From Psychrobacillus sp048572895 (GTDB lineage Bacteria > Bacillota > Bacilli > Bacillales_A > Planococcaceae): 64,000 bases of DNA. The DNA is taken from assembly GCF_048572895.1 (NCBI RefSeq), contig NZ_CP183878.1, positions 3,348,001-3,412,000 on the forward strand. Reading direction: 5' to 3'. This document shows, one piece after another, positions 16,766 to 25,271 of this stretch; position 1 is the stretch's first letter, and each line of letters starts with the position of its first letter. The notes under the pieces were generated by a model. That model ran no database searches, had not been told where the DNA came from, and saw only the letters and a list, made by a program, of their open reading frames with translations. Position numbers and translations under genes: made by a program.

Positions 16766-17917
16766 TTATGATTCACTGTCCTTTCGATCCACTTCTTTTT
16801 CCTTCAAGCGGCTGACTTTATGCTTCACATACGCACCACATGCACTAAATAATAGGATTAACCCGATGATCACAGAAGCAATTTCTTGTCTGATGCCAGC
16901 CTGTGAACTCATATACGTGCTTCCCTGGTCAATAATTGATACTAAGAAAGATGAAAAAATAATCCCGATTGGATGAGAATTTCCTAATAGTGCCACCGCA
17001 ATGGAGTCAAAACCGATACTTGATAATACTTTTGGTTGTATGGAAGAGAAATAACCTAAATAATACGTAACACCCGCAAGTCCAGCCAAACCTCCTGAAA
17101 TAATCATGGCTAAGACTGTATTTCTTCCGACGTTTATTCCTGTATATTTTGCTGCGTTGCGGTTGGAACCAACTGCTTTAATTTCAAAACCAACCACTGT
17201 TTTGTCCAAAAGAAACTTGATAAAAATGGCGATAATGATAGCCAAAATAAAGCCCAATGGAATATCCATTTTTAAGTTTGCGATCTCGACATTTACTAAC
17301 GTCAATCTTGCTGCTTCTGAAATATATTTGGATTGCCTTGAAACAGGATCAACATAATACATTTGAATAAAAAAGCTTATAACATATTGGGCAATATAAT
17401 TTAACATAATCGTAGTTACTACTTCATGTATATTGAATTTATATTTTAACCAACCTACTAATCCACCCATTAAGCCTCCAGCAACAATTCCGACCAACAA
17501 TACAAGTGGCTTTGCAATGATGGCGTCTAGCCCACTATAACCAACAATCACCGTCGCTAAAAAACCAGAGACGAGCATTTGACCAGAAACTCCAATATTA
17601 AACAGACCCGCTCTAAGAGCAACAGCCACCGCCAAGCTGGCAAACACAAGTGGCGTCATGGCGTTTAGCAAACTCAAAAAATCAGTCAGCATGCTCTTGT
17701 AGCCAGCATAAGATGACTTTGGCAGGATCCCTGCCCCTTGGAACAAGTTATAAAACGCTTGAAACGGATTTTTGCCCAGTAAAAGTATCACTATTGCCGC
17801 AGCAATAAAACTGATTAGTATAGAAGCTATCGGGATTGTAATTGGTTGCCATTTCTCATTCCGTATTGGCCAAAACAGATGATAACTTAAGCTTTTTTTC
17901 TTTTTATCCTTACTCAT
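16766..17917 (-). CDS. nupP: Guanosine ABC transporter permease NupP
   Basis: 383-residue permease with about ten hydrophobic segments; the first span is ITIPIASILISFIAAAIVILL. GLFNIGVSGQMLVSGF and the cytoplasmic loop KAVGSNRNAAKYTGINV are family hallmarks. The start overlaps the end of nupO by 8 bases, which points to translational coupling. It pairs with NupQ to form the membrane channel. Confidence 0.9.
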   Translation of the reverse strand: MSKDKKKKSLSYHLFWPIRNEKWQPITIPIASILISFIAAAIVILLLGKNPFQAFYNLFQGAGILPKSSYAGYKSMLTDFLSLLNAMTPLVFASLAVAVALRAGLFNIGVSGQMLVSGFLATVIVGYSGLDAIIAKPLVLLVGIVAGGLMGGLVGWLKYKFNIHEVVTTIMLNYIAQYVISFFIQMYYVDPVSRQSKYISEAARLTLVNVEIANLKMDIPLGFILAIIIAIFIKFLLDKTVVGFEIKAVGSNRNAAKYTGINVGRNTVLAMIISGGLAGLAGVTYYLGYFSSIQPKVLSSIGFDSIAVALLGNSHPIGIIFSSFLVSIIDQGSTYMSSQAGIRQEIASVIIGLILLFSACGAYVKHKVSRLKEKEVDRKDSES

Positions 17918-19442
17918 GCTTTGCCCCCATCATATATTCGCCGACTTCATTGGTCGTTAATGATTCACTACTCGCAACTTTTTGAAGTTGGCCATTATAT
18001 ATAACGCCTATCGTATCCGCTACATTCATAATCTCTTCTAACTCCAACGAAACTAGTAAAATCGCTTTTCCTTTATCCCGCTGTTGAATCATCATGTTAT
18101 GAATATTTTCAATCGCACCAATATCTACTCCTCGTGTTGGCTGGACGAAAATCATGAGCGGGGATTGTAATTCGATCTCACGGGCAATAATTGCTTTTTG
18201 CTGGTTACCGCCACTCATCGAACGAACTTGCGTCTTAATACCTTGTCCACTTCGAATATCAAATTGATCAATTAACTTGCTGCCAAATTGCTCAAATACC
18301 TCTTTATTTAAGATTCCCTTACTAGAAAAAGGCTCCTTATAGTACTGCTTTAATGCCAAATTCGTTGATAGATCGAAGTCCAAAAACAGTCCATAGCTTT
18401 GTCGATCTTCAGGTATATAAGAAATTCCAGCTTCTGTTCTGTTTCTTATTTTTTCGTTCGTAATGTCCTTACCTTCGAGGAATATTTTTCCTTCGCTGAC
18501 CTTTGTCAATCCGGCAATGGCATCCGCTATTTCAACTTGACCATTATCTGCAACACCCGCAATCGCAAATATTTCACCACTGCGGATCGTAAAGGAAACG
18601 TCCTTGACCACTTCAAATCCGTCTTCATTTTTCACAGTTAGATGTTCTACCTTCAATACATCCTCTTTAAACTGAGCAGGTACTTTTTCAGATTCAAAAC
18701 TTACCTCTCTACCCACCATTAATTGAGCCATAAGGTTGACCGATGTTGTCTTTACATCCAACACATCCACTAGCTTACCTTTGTTCAATACTGCACATCG
18801 ATCGGCCACTCTCTTAATTTCTTCTAACTTATGGGTGATTAATATGATTGTTTTTCCACTGTTTCGCAGACCTTCAATAATACCTAGTAAGAAATCGATT
18901 TCTTGTGGCGTGAGGACTGCCGTTGGTTCATCAAATATTAGGATATCTGCTTCACGATAAAGCACCTTTAAAATTTCTACCCGTTGCTGCATGGAAACCG
19001 TAAGATCGGTAATTTTTTTTGTAGGATCCACTTCCAAGCCAAAGTCCTTGGACAGTTCTTCAATTTTACGATTGGCATTTCGAATATCTACGTATGGAAA
19101 GAGTCCTGCAAATCTTTTAATTGGCTCAATTCCTAAGGTAATATTCTCTGTAATCGTATAATCTTCGACTAACTTAAAATGCTGATGGACCATTCCGATG
19201 TTAAGGTTTGCTGCATGGTTCGGCGAACTGATTTGAACCTTCTCTCCCCGAATATAGATTTCTCCTTCATCAGGTTCGTACATCCCACTCAGCATACTCA
19301 TCAATGTAGATTTGCCTGCACCATTTTCACCAAGCAAGGCAAAAATTTCTCCTTTTTTAATGCCAATGGATACGTCATCATTTGCTACTATTCCAGGGAA
19401 ACTTTTTGTTATATGTTTCATTTCTACTATATAATCAGACAT
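17910..19442 (-). CDS. nupO: Guanosine ABC transporter ATP-binding protein NupO
   Basis: 510 residues from ATG 19442 (MSDYIVEMKHITKSFPG), chosen because GGAAGGAGAACGAACG precedes it. Two fused ABC domains. The first has Walker A GENGAGKST, signature LTVSMQQRVEILKVL and Walker B ILIFDEPTAVLT. The second has a degenerate Walker A (VADNGQVEIADAI), signature SGGNQQKAIIARE and LMIFVQPTRGVDIG. Unequal halves are normal for RbsA/NupO-type ATPases of sugar and nucleoside importers. It drives guanosine uptake with NupP/Q. Confidence 0.92.
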   Translation of the reverse strand: MSDYIVEMKHITKSFPGIVANDDVSIGIKKGEIFALLGENGAGKSTLMSMLSGMYEPDEGEIYIRGEKVQISSPNHAANLNIGMVHQHFKLVEDYTITENITLGIEPIKRFAGLFPYVDIRNANRKIEELSKDFGLEVDPTKKITDLTVSMQQRVEILKVLYREADILIFDEPTAVLTPQEIDFLLGIIEGLRNSGKTIILITHKLEEIKRVADRCAVLNKGKLVDVLDVKTTSVNLMAQLMVGREVSFESEKVPAQFKEDVLKVEHLTVKNEDGFEVVKDVSFTIRSGEIFAIAGVADNGQVEIADAIAGLTKVSEGKIFLEGKDITNEKIRNRTEAGISYIPEDRQSYGLFLDFDLSTNLALKQYYKEPFSSKGILNKEVFEQFGSKLIDQFDIRSGQGIKTQVRSMSGGNQQKAIIAREIELQSPLMIFVQPTRGVDIGAIENIHNMMIQQRDKGKAILLVSLELEEIMNVADTIGVIYNGQLQKVASSESLTTNEVGEYMMGAKHE

Positions 19443-19557
19443 CGTTCGTTCTCCTTCCTCACAATAATAGGAAAAATAATAGAAGTTCACCATTCCCTAA
19501 TTATTCAACTATTAGGGATATGATAAACTTCTAGTGTAATTTGGTTTCTAATTAATC

Positions 19558-20709
19558 TTATAAACCTGGAAACTGTTCAGGAGAATGTTCATTAAAATTA
19601 GATGCAGGTACGATTGTGCCAGCTTTCACTAACTCGTAAGCTTCATTTAATTTGCTTAACGTATCCTCTGATAATTGATGATGGCCTTCTTCTTTTATAA
19701 AGCCAGTTGAATCTGTATCCGCATAAAGAACTACATTTCCACCTTTAAATGTTCCATCTTCAACAGAATTCAATGCCTTTTCGATATTCATAGCCATGAA
19801 TTTTACAGCAGACGTTAATACAATGTTTTCAGAACCATTTACACCGTCATCATATTGGTCAACATCCACACCAATTACTTTTACGTCATCCTTAGCTTCC
19901 TTCACTGCTGTGAATACACCATTACCAGTGCCTCCTGCTGCAACAAAGATAAGATCTACACCTTGTTTGATCAATGCATTTCCGATTACTTTACCAGTTG
20001 CTTCATCTGCAAAGGATCCTGCATAGTTGCCACCAACATCAGCACCCGTTACATCAGTTCCTGCATAACCTGATAACTCAACAAGTTCAACATTTTTTTC
20101 AAAAACTTTATTAGCATAGTTTACACCAGATTCAAAGCCAAATTGATAATTGACATTTGAAGGATAAGCGATACCATTTACAACTGCTACTTTGTTTGTC
20201 TTTGTTTCAAGTGCTGCAGCCATTCCTGCAAAGAAACCACTCTCTTGTTCAGCGAAATTCATCGCATAGATGTTATCGAAATCAGTTTGTCCGTCTACAG
20301 GAGCCGGCTCAGAGTCATTCAAAATAAAGATTTTATCTGGATTTTCTACAGCGATGTTAGAAATCCCAGCAAATTGGAACCCAGGTGTTACAATAACATC
20401 ATAATCTGCCACTATATCAGCAACAGCTTGTACAGCCGCAGCAGGATCACCAGTTTCTTCTTTAACTGACTTTACTGTTGCTGTTGGATTTTTTTCAATA
20501 AAGCTCAAAATACCGTTATAATTATCTTCATTAAAGTTACCATCATCAACGCCTGAAGGGCTTGTTACAATGGCAATTTTCAATCCTTCTTCACCTGTTC
20601 CAGACTTAGCTTCATTTTCACTAGCTGAGTCATTACCGCATGCCGCCATAATAGCAGCCATTAAAGCTACAAATAATACCATTACTATTTTCTTTGTACT
20701 TTTTTTCAT
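19558..20709 (-). CDS. nupN: Guanosine-binding lipoprotein NupN (BMP family)
   Basis: 383-residue surface lipoprotein. The signal ends in MAAIMAAC with lipid Cys23. The body is the BMP/Med periplasmic-binding fold, with KIAIVTSPSGVDDGNFNEDNYNG and the nucleoside-binding stretch FVAAGGTGNGVFTAVKEA. It captures the nucleoside for NupOPQ. First gene of the operon, expressed from a promoter followed by a guanine riboswitch and terminator, which supports a guanosine/purine substrate. Confidence 0.92.
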   Translation of the reverse strand: MKKSTKKIVMVLFVALMAAIMAACGNDSASENEAKSGTGEEGLKIAIVTSPSGVDDGNFNEDNYNGILSFIEKNPTATVKSVKEETGDPAAAVQAVADIVADYDVIVTPGFQFAGISNIAVENPDKIFILNDSEPAPVDGQTDFDNIYAMNFAEQESGFFAGMAAALETKTNKVAVVNGIAYPSNVNYQFGFESGVNYANKVFEKNVELVELSGYAGTDVTGADVGGNYAGSFADEATGKVIGNALIKQGVDLIFVAAGGTGNGVFTAVKEAKDDVKVIGVDVDQYDDGVNGSENIVLTSAVKFMAMNIEKALNSVEDGTFKGGNVVLYADTDSTGFIKEEGHHQLSEDTLSKLNEAYELVKAGTIVPASNFNEHSPEQFPGL

Positions 20710-20744
20710 TGAAATTATGCTCCTCTGTTAATCATGTTGTTGTT

Positions 20745-20784
20745 TTTGTAAAAAATAAAAAGCACCGAGTTAAACCGGTGCTTG
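20745..20784 (-). terminator. Riboswitch expression-platform terminator before nupN
   Basis: On the minus strand AGCACCGG...TCGGTGCT forms a stem followed by TTTTTATTTTTT, between the aptamer and the nupN start. This is the standard transcription-attenuation layout for guanine riboswitches. Confidence 0.85.
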
Positions 20785-20852
20785 ACTTTAGGCGGGTAAA
20801 TAATGGAGGGAAGATAAAGAATAGAATAATCATCTCCATTTATATACACAAC

Positions 20853-20919
20853 CTCGTAGTCAAGCTATTAATGGTAGCTTGGTAGAAACTTTCGGGCCAT
20901 ATCCCCAATTTTATACGAG
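20853..20919 (-). ncRNA. Guanine-class purine riboswitch aptamer
   Basis: Minus strand reads CTCGTATAA, GGGGATATGGCCC, GTTTCTACC and TTGACTACGAG. P1 is CTCGTA/TACGAG; the loop-2 and loop-3 hairpins are intact. The specificity position in GACTAC is C, which in this class selects guanine/hypoxanthine rather than adenine. It controls nupNOPQ through the terminator at 20745. Confidence 0.93.
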
Positions 20920-20944
20920 ATAACTATTTAATTTTTACAAACTC

Positions 20945-20973
20945 ATATTAACATCAGAAAATTTAACTGTCAA
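20945..20973 (-). promoter_or_regulatory. Sigma-A promoter of nupNOPQ
   Basis: -35 TTGACA (20968-20973) and -10 TAATAT (20945-20950) with a 17-base spacer on the minus strand, ending just before the riboswitch. Confidence 0.75.
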
Positions 20974-20975
20974 TA

Positions 20976-21019
20976 AAACACGAACATTTTTATATTTAAA
21001 AACGAAAACGTTCGTGAAA
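20976..21019 (-). promoter_or_regulatory. Pair of inverted PurR-type boxes upstream of nupN
   Basis: Two oppositely oriented 13-mers with core CACGAAC (20976-20988 and, on the other strand, 21007-21019) are separated by 18 bases, close to the paired PurBox arrangement of B. subtilis PurR operators. They adjoin the -35 element. The boxes deviate from consensus on one side, so this is inference. From 21020 to 21300 nothing else was identified. Confidence 0.5.
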
Positions 21020-21302
21020 TTTAGAATATTTGTAATAAAAACAATATTACAAATTAATTTTTAGAGGAATCGACTCATTTTTTGTTATAAATATAGCCCT
21101 GTTTGCTGAATAATAAAAATGCGAATGTACTAAGGAAGAAGCTGAAGCTACTGCTGCCGCGCTCAAATTTCTCTCTCCCTCATACCTTTTATCTTTTAGC
21201 ATTTAGTCAACTGCGAAGCTATCTGCAGCAAGTTCGTATGCACGATCTATATTATAACTTTTTATATTTGGTATATATTGATTAGATCCCACTATGCATA
21301 AA

Positions 21303-21345
21303 AGAAGCTCATCAAAGCTGCAGGATTAGGCAGCGATGAGCTTCT
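21303..21345 (-). terminator. Terminator downstream of the glycosyltransferase and UvrA remnant
   Basis: AGAAGCTCATC and GATGAGCTTCT form an 11-bp stem with an internal GCTGC/GCAGC extension; on the minus strand it is followed by TTTTATG. Confidence 0.8.
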
Positions 21346-21367
21346 ACAATATAACTATGATGTCCAG

Positions 21368-21517
21368 TTAACAATTCACTTTTTGGGAATTAGCCTCTAG
21401 TGTTCCTTCAGCAACGATTATTCCATCTGCATCTCCATCTCCAGGCCCTACATCAATAACATAATCAGCATATATTATTATATCTGGGTTAGGTTCCATC
21501 ACGATTACTGACCCCAT
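21368..21517 (-). pseudogene. UvrA (excinuclease ABC subunit A) fragment
   Basis: In a frame different from the overlapping glycosyltransferase end, the minus strand reads GSVIVMEPNPDI, YADYVIDVGPGDGDADG and IIVAEGTLE, then stops. This matches the UvrA pattern (SVIVIEH..D.I..ADYIIDLGP..G..GG.IVA.GTPE). Only about 49 codons remain, and the His of EHN is Pro. Confidence 0.6.
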
Positions 21518-22802
21518 AGCCACCATTTATACGTGAACGAAACAGTTTTTGAGTGATAACTACGATAGCTGTAGAAATTAAAATAAAAAGGATAAACATA
21601 AATGGTTGGTTGTAACGATTGTATGCATAGAATACGTCATTTAAAGCAGTATTATAAACAATCAACCCTAGGAGAAAGATATACTCTTTCCACTTGTCTC
21701 GTAAGAAAGGAACAATAATTAACGATGCAATAGCAGCGTATACAATAACCAAATGCAATTTATTGATCAAGTCCTTAGAGAAATTAAATATTTCTATCCC
21801 ATAGAATTGTTCATGCCATTGGACTTTGGTTTTCATGATTATATAACTTTCAAAAAATGTTTCACGATGTTCATTCCACCATGACTTGATTCTTTCATTA
21901 GCAACTTCCTCTTGGAGCTTCATTCGTTCAAAATTATTAGCAGGATTTTGGGCTTCAACTTTTTCAACAGCAGTTTGATAGTCGTCTCCATAAAGATGGC
22001 CGCTTCCTTGATAAGTTCCATGAAGAAGCGGATTACCAGCTCCTCCAGTAAGTGGAATGAATTCACCATAATGAATGTAGTTTCTAATCCACCATGGCCC
22101 TAATACGAACAATAATAAAATAAACGCAATTACAAATTGCTTTACAGCTAATTTAATCGGATACTTCTTCAAAATAAGATAGACAAGCAAGACTAATGGA
22201 AATAGAGCAATATTTGCCTTGAAAATAATACCGATGAAATAAAACATCATGAGTAAATAAAAGTGTAGCATACGATGTTCATTGGCTAATCGTATCGAAA
22301 AATACACCATTCCTAGTAGGGAAAGGAAAAATGGCGTCTCTGTTAATAATAAATTATCTGTTAGCACTTGGGGGATAAAAATAGCCAAGAGAAAAGCAGA
22401 TAATAAACCAATAAATACATTGCTAATATATTTACCAATCAAATATACAAAATAAATACACAATGTCCCCATTAAAATCCATAAAATCTTAGCTACACAG
22501 ATTCCAACATCCCCGGATCCGAAGATTAAAAATACCGCGGAAAGAAGCAATGTTTGACCAGGCATAATATGTACCGTTGGAATGATTTCCCCTAAATGAT
22601 AAGTGATTTTCCCAGTTTCCAATAGGTTTAAGGCACTACGAATATAGGCTTGATCATCGCTATTTATTGTTAGCGCAAAACCGTATGTCATTAATGCTGC
22701 GAGGCGAATACCAAAACCGATTAATAAAATAATCCATATTATATTTTGTGGTTTTTTATTATAAAAATCTATTTGAAAATATTGCGTCCAAGATTGTATC
22801 AT
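21489..22802 (-). CDS. GT39/PMT-like membrane glycosyltransferase
   Basis: 437-residue integral membrane protein with about ten to eleven hydrophobic spans. The first outer loop has the acidic pair in TINSDDQAYIRSALNLLETGK, the place of the catalytic Asp in GT-C (PMT/ArnT-like) enzymes that use lipid-linked sugars. A hydrophilic external loop (about 265-320) lies in the middle. The acceptor cannot be predicted. Its last residues (NGGYGVSNRDGT) overlap in another frame a UvrA fragment, so the C terminus may have been altered by a rearrangement. It stands alone. Confidence 0.75.
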   Translation of the reverse strand: MIQSWTQYFQIDFYNKKPQNIIWIILLIGFGIRLAALMTYGFALTINSDDQAYIRSALNLLETGKITYHLGEIIPTVHIMPGQTLLLSAVFLIFGSGDVGICVAKILWILMGTLCIYFVYLIGKYISNVFIGLLSAFLLAIFIPQVLTDNLLLTETPFFLSLLGMVYFSIRLANEHRMLHFYLLMMFYFIGIIFKANIALFPLVLLVYLILKKYPIKLAVKQFVIAFILLLFVLGPWWIRNYIHYGEFIPLTGGAGNPLLHGTYQGSGHLYGDDYQTAVEKVEAQNPANNFERMKLQEEVANERIKSWWNEHRETFFESYIIMKTKVQWHEQFYGIEIFNFSKDLINKLHLVIVYAAIASLIIVPFLRDKWKEYIFLLGLIVYNTALNDVFYAYNRYNQPFMFILFILISTAIVVITQKLFRSRINGGYGVSNRDGT

Positions 22803-23028
22803 TAATTCTTTTACTCCTTATATGTTGTTACTACGATGAAAATTAAAATCCAATAAAAGAAACACCAAGCATAATTATTAAAACGCCACTATCTTGGCGG
22901 CGGTAAGGGGTCATTGAAGATAAAATCGGCCCCAAATACAGCAAATATATAAGCAAGGCTTTGAATATGCAACGCTAAATTATACTCTAATTAGGATAAA
23001 TACACAGTACAGTTTCGATGCCATATAA

Positions 23029-23190
23029 TTACAATACCATCAAAATATATGCGGATAGAAATAAGGATATGATATCCTGTATGCTGTGAAAACTTGCACC
23101 ACGTTTCATACCGCCGAATTTCCATAGAAATTGCCTGGAAACAAGAATTAACGTATTAACTAAGATTAGCAAGAAGTTTAAAATAGTCAT
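23029..23190 (-). CDS. Possible small membrane protein (53 residues)
   Basis: Reads MTILNFLLILVNTLILVSRQ, FLWKFGGMKRGASFHSIQD and IISLFLSAYILMVL: two hydrophobic segments flanking a basic middle, as in real small membrane proteins. A weak site AGGTAA lies about 12 bases upstream. No homologue is recognised. The remainder of 22803-23417 holds two terminators and no other gene that I can see. Confidence 0.3.
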   Translation of the reverse strand: MTILNFLLILVNTLILVSRQFLWKFGGMKRGASFHSIQDIISLFLSAYILMVL

Positions 23191-23224
23191 ATTAAGATTA
23201 CCTATTTTTTTATGCCTGGAAACT

Positions 23225-23276
23225 AAAAAAGCATCAAGATTTCTGCCATAATCGACTAAAATCTTGATGCTTTTTC
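23225..23276. terminator. Bidirectional terminator hairpin
   Basis: AAAAAAGCATCAAGATT and AATCTTGATGCTTTTT form a long stem, with T-runs on both strands. Confidence 0.8.
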
Positions 23277-23297
23277 ATCTACGGTGTTAAAAAACGG

Positions 23298-23336
23298 AAG
23301 CTGTCTCAATTTTCATTTGAGACAGCCCCTTTTTAT
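23298..23336. terminator. Terminator after the RidA-repeat gene
   Basis: GCTGTCTCAA/TTGAGACAGC, a 10-bp stem, lies about 85 bases past the stop at 23418. The T tract is on the plus strand (CCCCTTTTT), so its role for the minus-strand gene is less sure. Confidence 0.6.
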
Positions 23337-23417
23337 GAATAGGATATGCGATTTCGCATTCACCATCGGCATTAATAAGTAACTTTAATCGTTCCTGTAG
23401 TTACAAACAAATGACTG

Positions 23418-24689
23418 TTACGCTTTTGGAGGTGTTCCTTCAGCGTTTGCTACAATTGCATCGATTTGGATTAAAGCATCTTGAGGCAAAGCTGATACGC
23501 CAACTGTTCTTCGTGCAGGAATACCACCTGGGAAGAATGTTTTGTAAGCTTCGTCTACAGCATCCATATCTGCAATATTTTTAAGGAAGATATTTACTTT
23601 AACCACATCGTCCATAACGTGGTCGATACTTTCTACAATTGCCTTGATATTTTTTAAGCACTGCTCAGCCTGCTCTTTTACACCACCAGCTACTAATTCA
23701 CCAGTTTTTGGATCCAAAGGTAATTGAGCTGAAAGATTATTGTAATGAGAGAACGCTACAGTTTGTGTAGATAGAGAACTCTTTGGTGCATTTTCAGTGT
23801 TGTTTGCCCAGATAACGATACCATGTCTGTCTTCAATAGCTTGTGGAGGTGTACCATCTCCGTGTGACACCACTGCTTCTATTTGTACCAAAGCATCCAT
23901 AGGTAAAGCTGAAGCTGCGACTACCGTCCGTGCAGGGACATAGGCTACGGCTCTAGCGATAGCCGAATCCGGGAAAAATGTTGTATAAACTTCATTTACA
24001 GCTTCAGTATCGGATAGGTTTTTAAGGAAGATATTGATTTTAACAATATCATCAAAAGGAACATCGATACTTTCTAAAATTGTCTTGATATTTGTTAAGC
24101 ACTGTCCAGCTTGCTCTTTTACACCGCCAGTTACCAATCTGCCTGTTTTTGGATTAATAGGCAATTGAGCTGAAAGATTATTGTAATGAGAGAAAGATAC
24201 GGTTTGTGTAGATAGTGGGCTTGTTGGTGCATTTGCCGTGTTATTTGTAAGTTTGATGAGGTCGCCTGCTTGCGGTGCGTTTGGAATTGTACCTTCGCCG
24301 TGTGAAACAAGTGCTTCAATTTGTACCATAGCATCCATCGGTAAAGCTGCAACTGCAACTGTTGTCCGTGAAGGAACATAGGTTGGGAAGAATGTTTTAT
24401 AAACTTCGTCTACAGCGTCAACATCTTTGATATCCTTAACGAATACCGTAATTCTAACAATATCACTCATAACATGATCGATGCTGTTTACAATCGACTC
24501 GATATTTTTAAAGCACTGTTCTGCTTGCTCTTTTATACCACCAGCTACCAATTTACCAGTTTTTGGTTCGATAGGTAATTGTGCTGAAAGATTATTGTAA
24601 TGAGAGAATGCTACAGTTTGTGAATATAAACCGTTTCCGTTTGGAGCATTCTCCGTATTTTTTGCTGATACTGCGTTATAGTTGCTCAT
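23418..24689 (-). CDS. Protein of three tandem RidA (YjgF/YER057c/UK114) domains
   Basis: 423 residues made of three consecutive RidA-like domains of about 140 residues (roughly 1-140, 140-290, 290-423), each starting with (S/T)QTVAFSHYNNLSAQLP, then (V/I)KEQAEQC, and ending VQIEA(L/V)VSHG. RidA enzymes hydrolyse reactive enamine/imine intermediates of amino-acid metabolism. The Arg that binds substrate carboxylate is present in each (VPSRTTV, VPARTVV, IPARRTV). Domain 2 has an extra DSAIARAVAY before it. Family members are normally ~125-residue homotrimers, so this chain could fold as a covalent trimer. The ribosome site is weak but present (AAGAAGGGAAATCGT). Standalone gene. Confidence 0.88.
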   Translation of the reverse strand: MSNYNAVSAKNTENAPNGNGLYSQTVAFSHYNNLSAQLPIEPKTGKLVAGGIKEQAEQCFKNIESIVNSIDHVMSDIVRITVFVKDIKDVDAVDEVYKTFFPTYVPSRTTVAVAALPMDAMVQIEALVSHGEGTIPNAPQAGDLIKLTNNTANAPTSPLSTQTVSFSHYNNLSAQLPINPKTGRLVTGGVKEQAGQCLTNIKTILESIDVPFDDIVKINIFLKNLSDTEAVNEVYTTFFPDSAIARAVAYVPARTVVAASALPMDALVQIEAVVSHGDGTPPQAIEDRHGIVIWANNTENAPKSSLSTQTVAFSHYNNLSAQLPLDPKTGELVAGGVKEQAEQCLKNIKAIVESIDHVMDDVVKVNIFLKNIADMDAVDEAYKTFFPGGIPARRTVGVSALPQDALIQIDAIVANAEGTPPKA

Positions 24690-24825
24690 GATACGATTTC
24701 CCTTCTTGATAAATATTTACTAACCCAAGTATGCACCGAAAAACACGGTCTAAACCGCTCAGAATGCATTACAAAATTATAGCAGTATTTGTTCATTTCG
24801 TCTAACGCTTTGTAAGAAATGAACA

Positions 24826-24873
24826 AAAAAACTTCCCACAAGTCCATTGAACTTGTGAGAAACTTCTTTTTTA
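24826..24873 (+). terminator. Terminator-like hairpin of family T, copy 3
   Basis: CTTCCCACAAGT...ACTTGTGAGAAACTTCTTTTTT is a diverged relative of the hairpins at 8340 and 15592. Like the first copy it is followed by a family-E repeat. Confidence 0.5.
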
Positions 24874-24887
24874 TATGGTGATGTATA

Positions 24888-25041
24888 ATTACATCATGCC
24901 GCCCATAAGGTGAAAGTGTGTAATATCTTTGACGATGTGCTCAAAACGTGCGATATATCAAGGTTTGGAAGAATCAGGATTGTAACATCTTTAACGGGAT
25001 TTTATATTTTTTACTGGATTGCCTTAGCAAAATGTTAGCAT
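24888..25041. repeat. Interspersed 154-bp repeat family E, copy 2
   Basis: Same length and boundaries as 8465-8618 (ATTACATCATGC to TTAGCAAAATGTTAGCAT). It lies between a family-T hairpin and a family-R element, so the whole gap 24690-25271 is built of repeats. Confidence 0.6.
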
Positions 25042-25082
25042 CTTATTACACACACCAGCTGTGTGGAGTGTATGTGGCAGAT

Positions 25083-25214
25083 TAATTATAGGTACCAGGT
25101 TCTCACACAATTTTATTTTCGCAAAGCTCAAATTCTATTTTATAAAATTTTAAGACATAAAAGGGAGAGCTCTCTTCAATTCAATTTGGATGAGAACTCT
25201 TTTTAACTATTCCT
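25083..25214 (-). repeat. Interspersed repeat family R, copy 2
   Basis: Starts AATTATAGGTACCAG and GTTCTCACACAAT, then a TATTTTATAAAA tract and a hairpin with an AGAG/CTCT outer stem and CAATT/TTTGG inner stem. It is placed after the sulfurtransferase gene and may serve as its terminator. Confidence 0.6.
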
Positions 25215-25271
25215 AGGGAGTAGCCATTTTTATATCATATTTGAAACGCAAATTCATGCATAATCTAAGTT

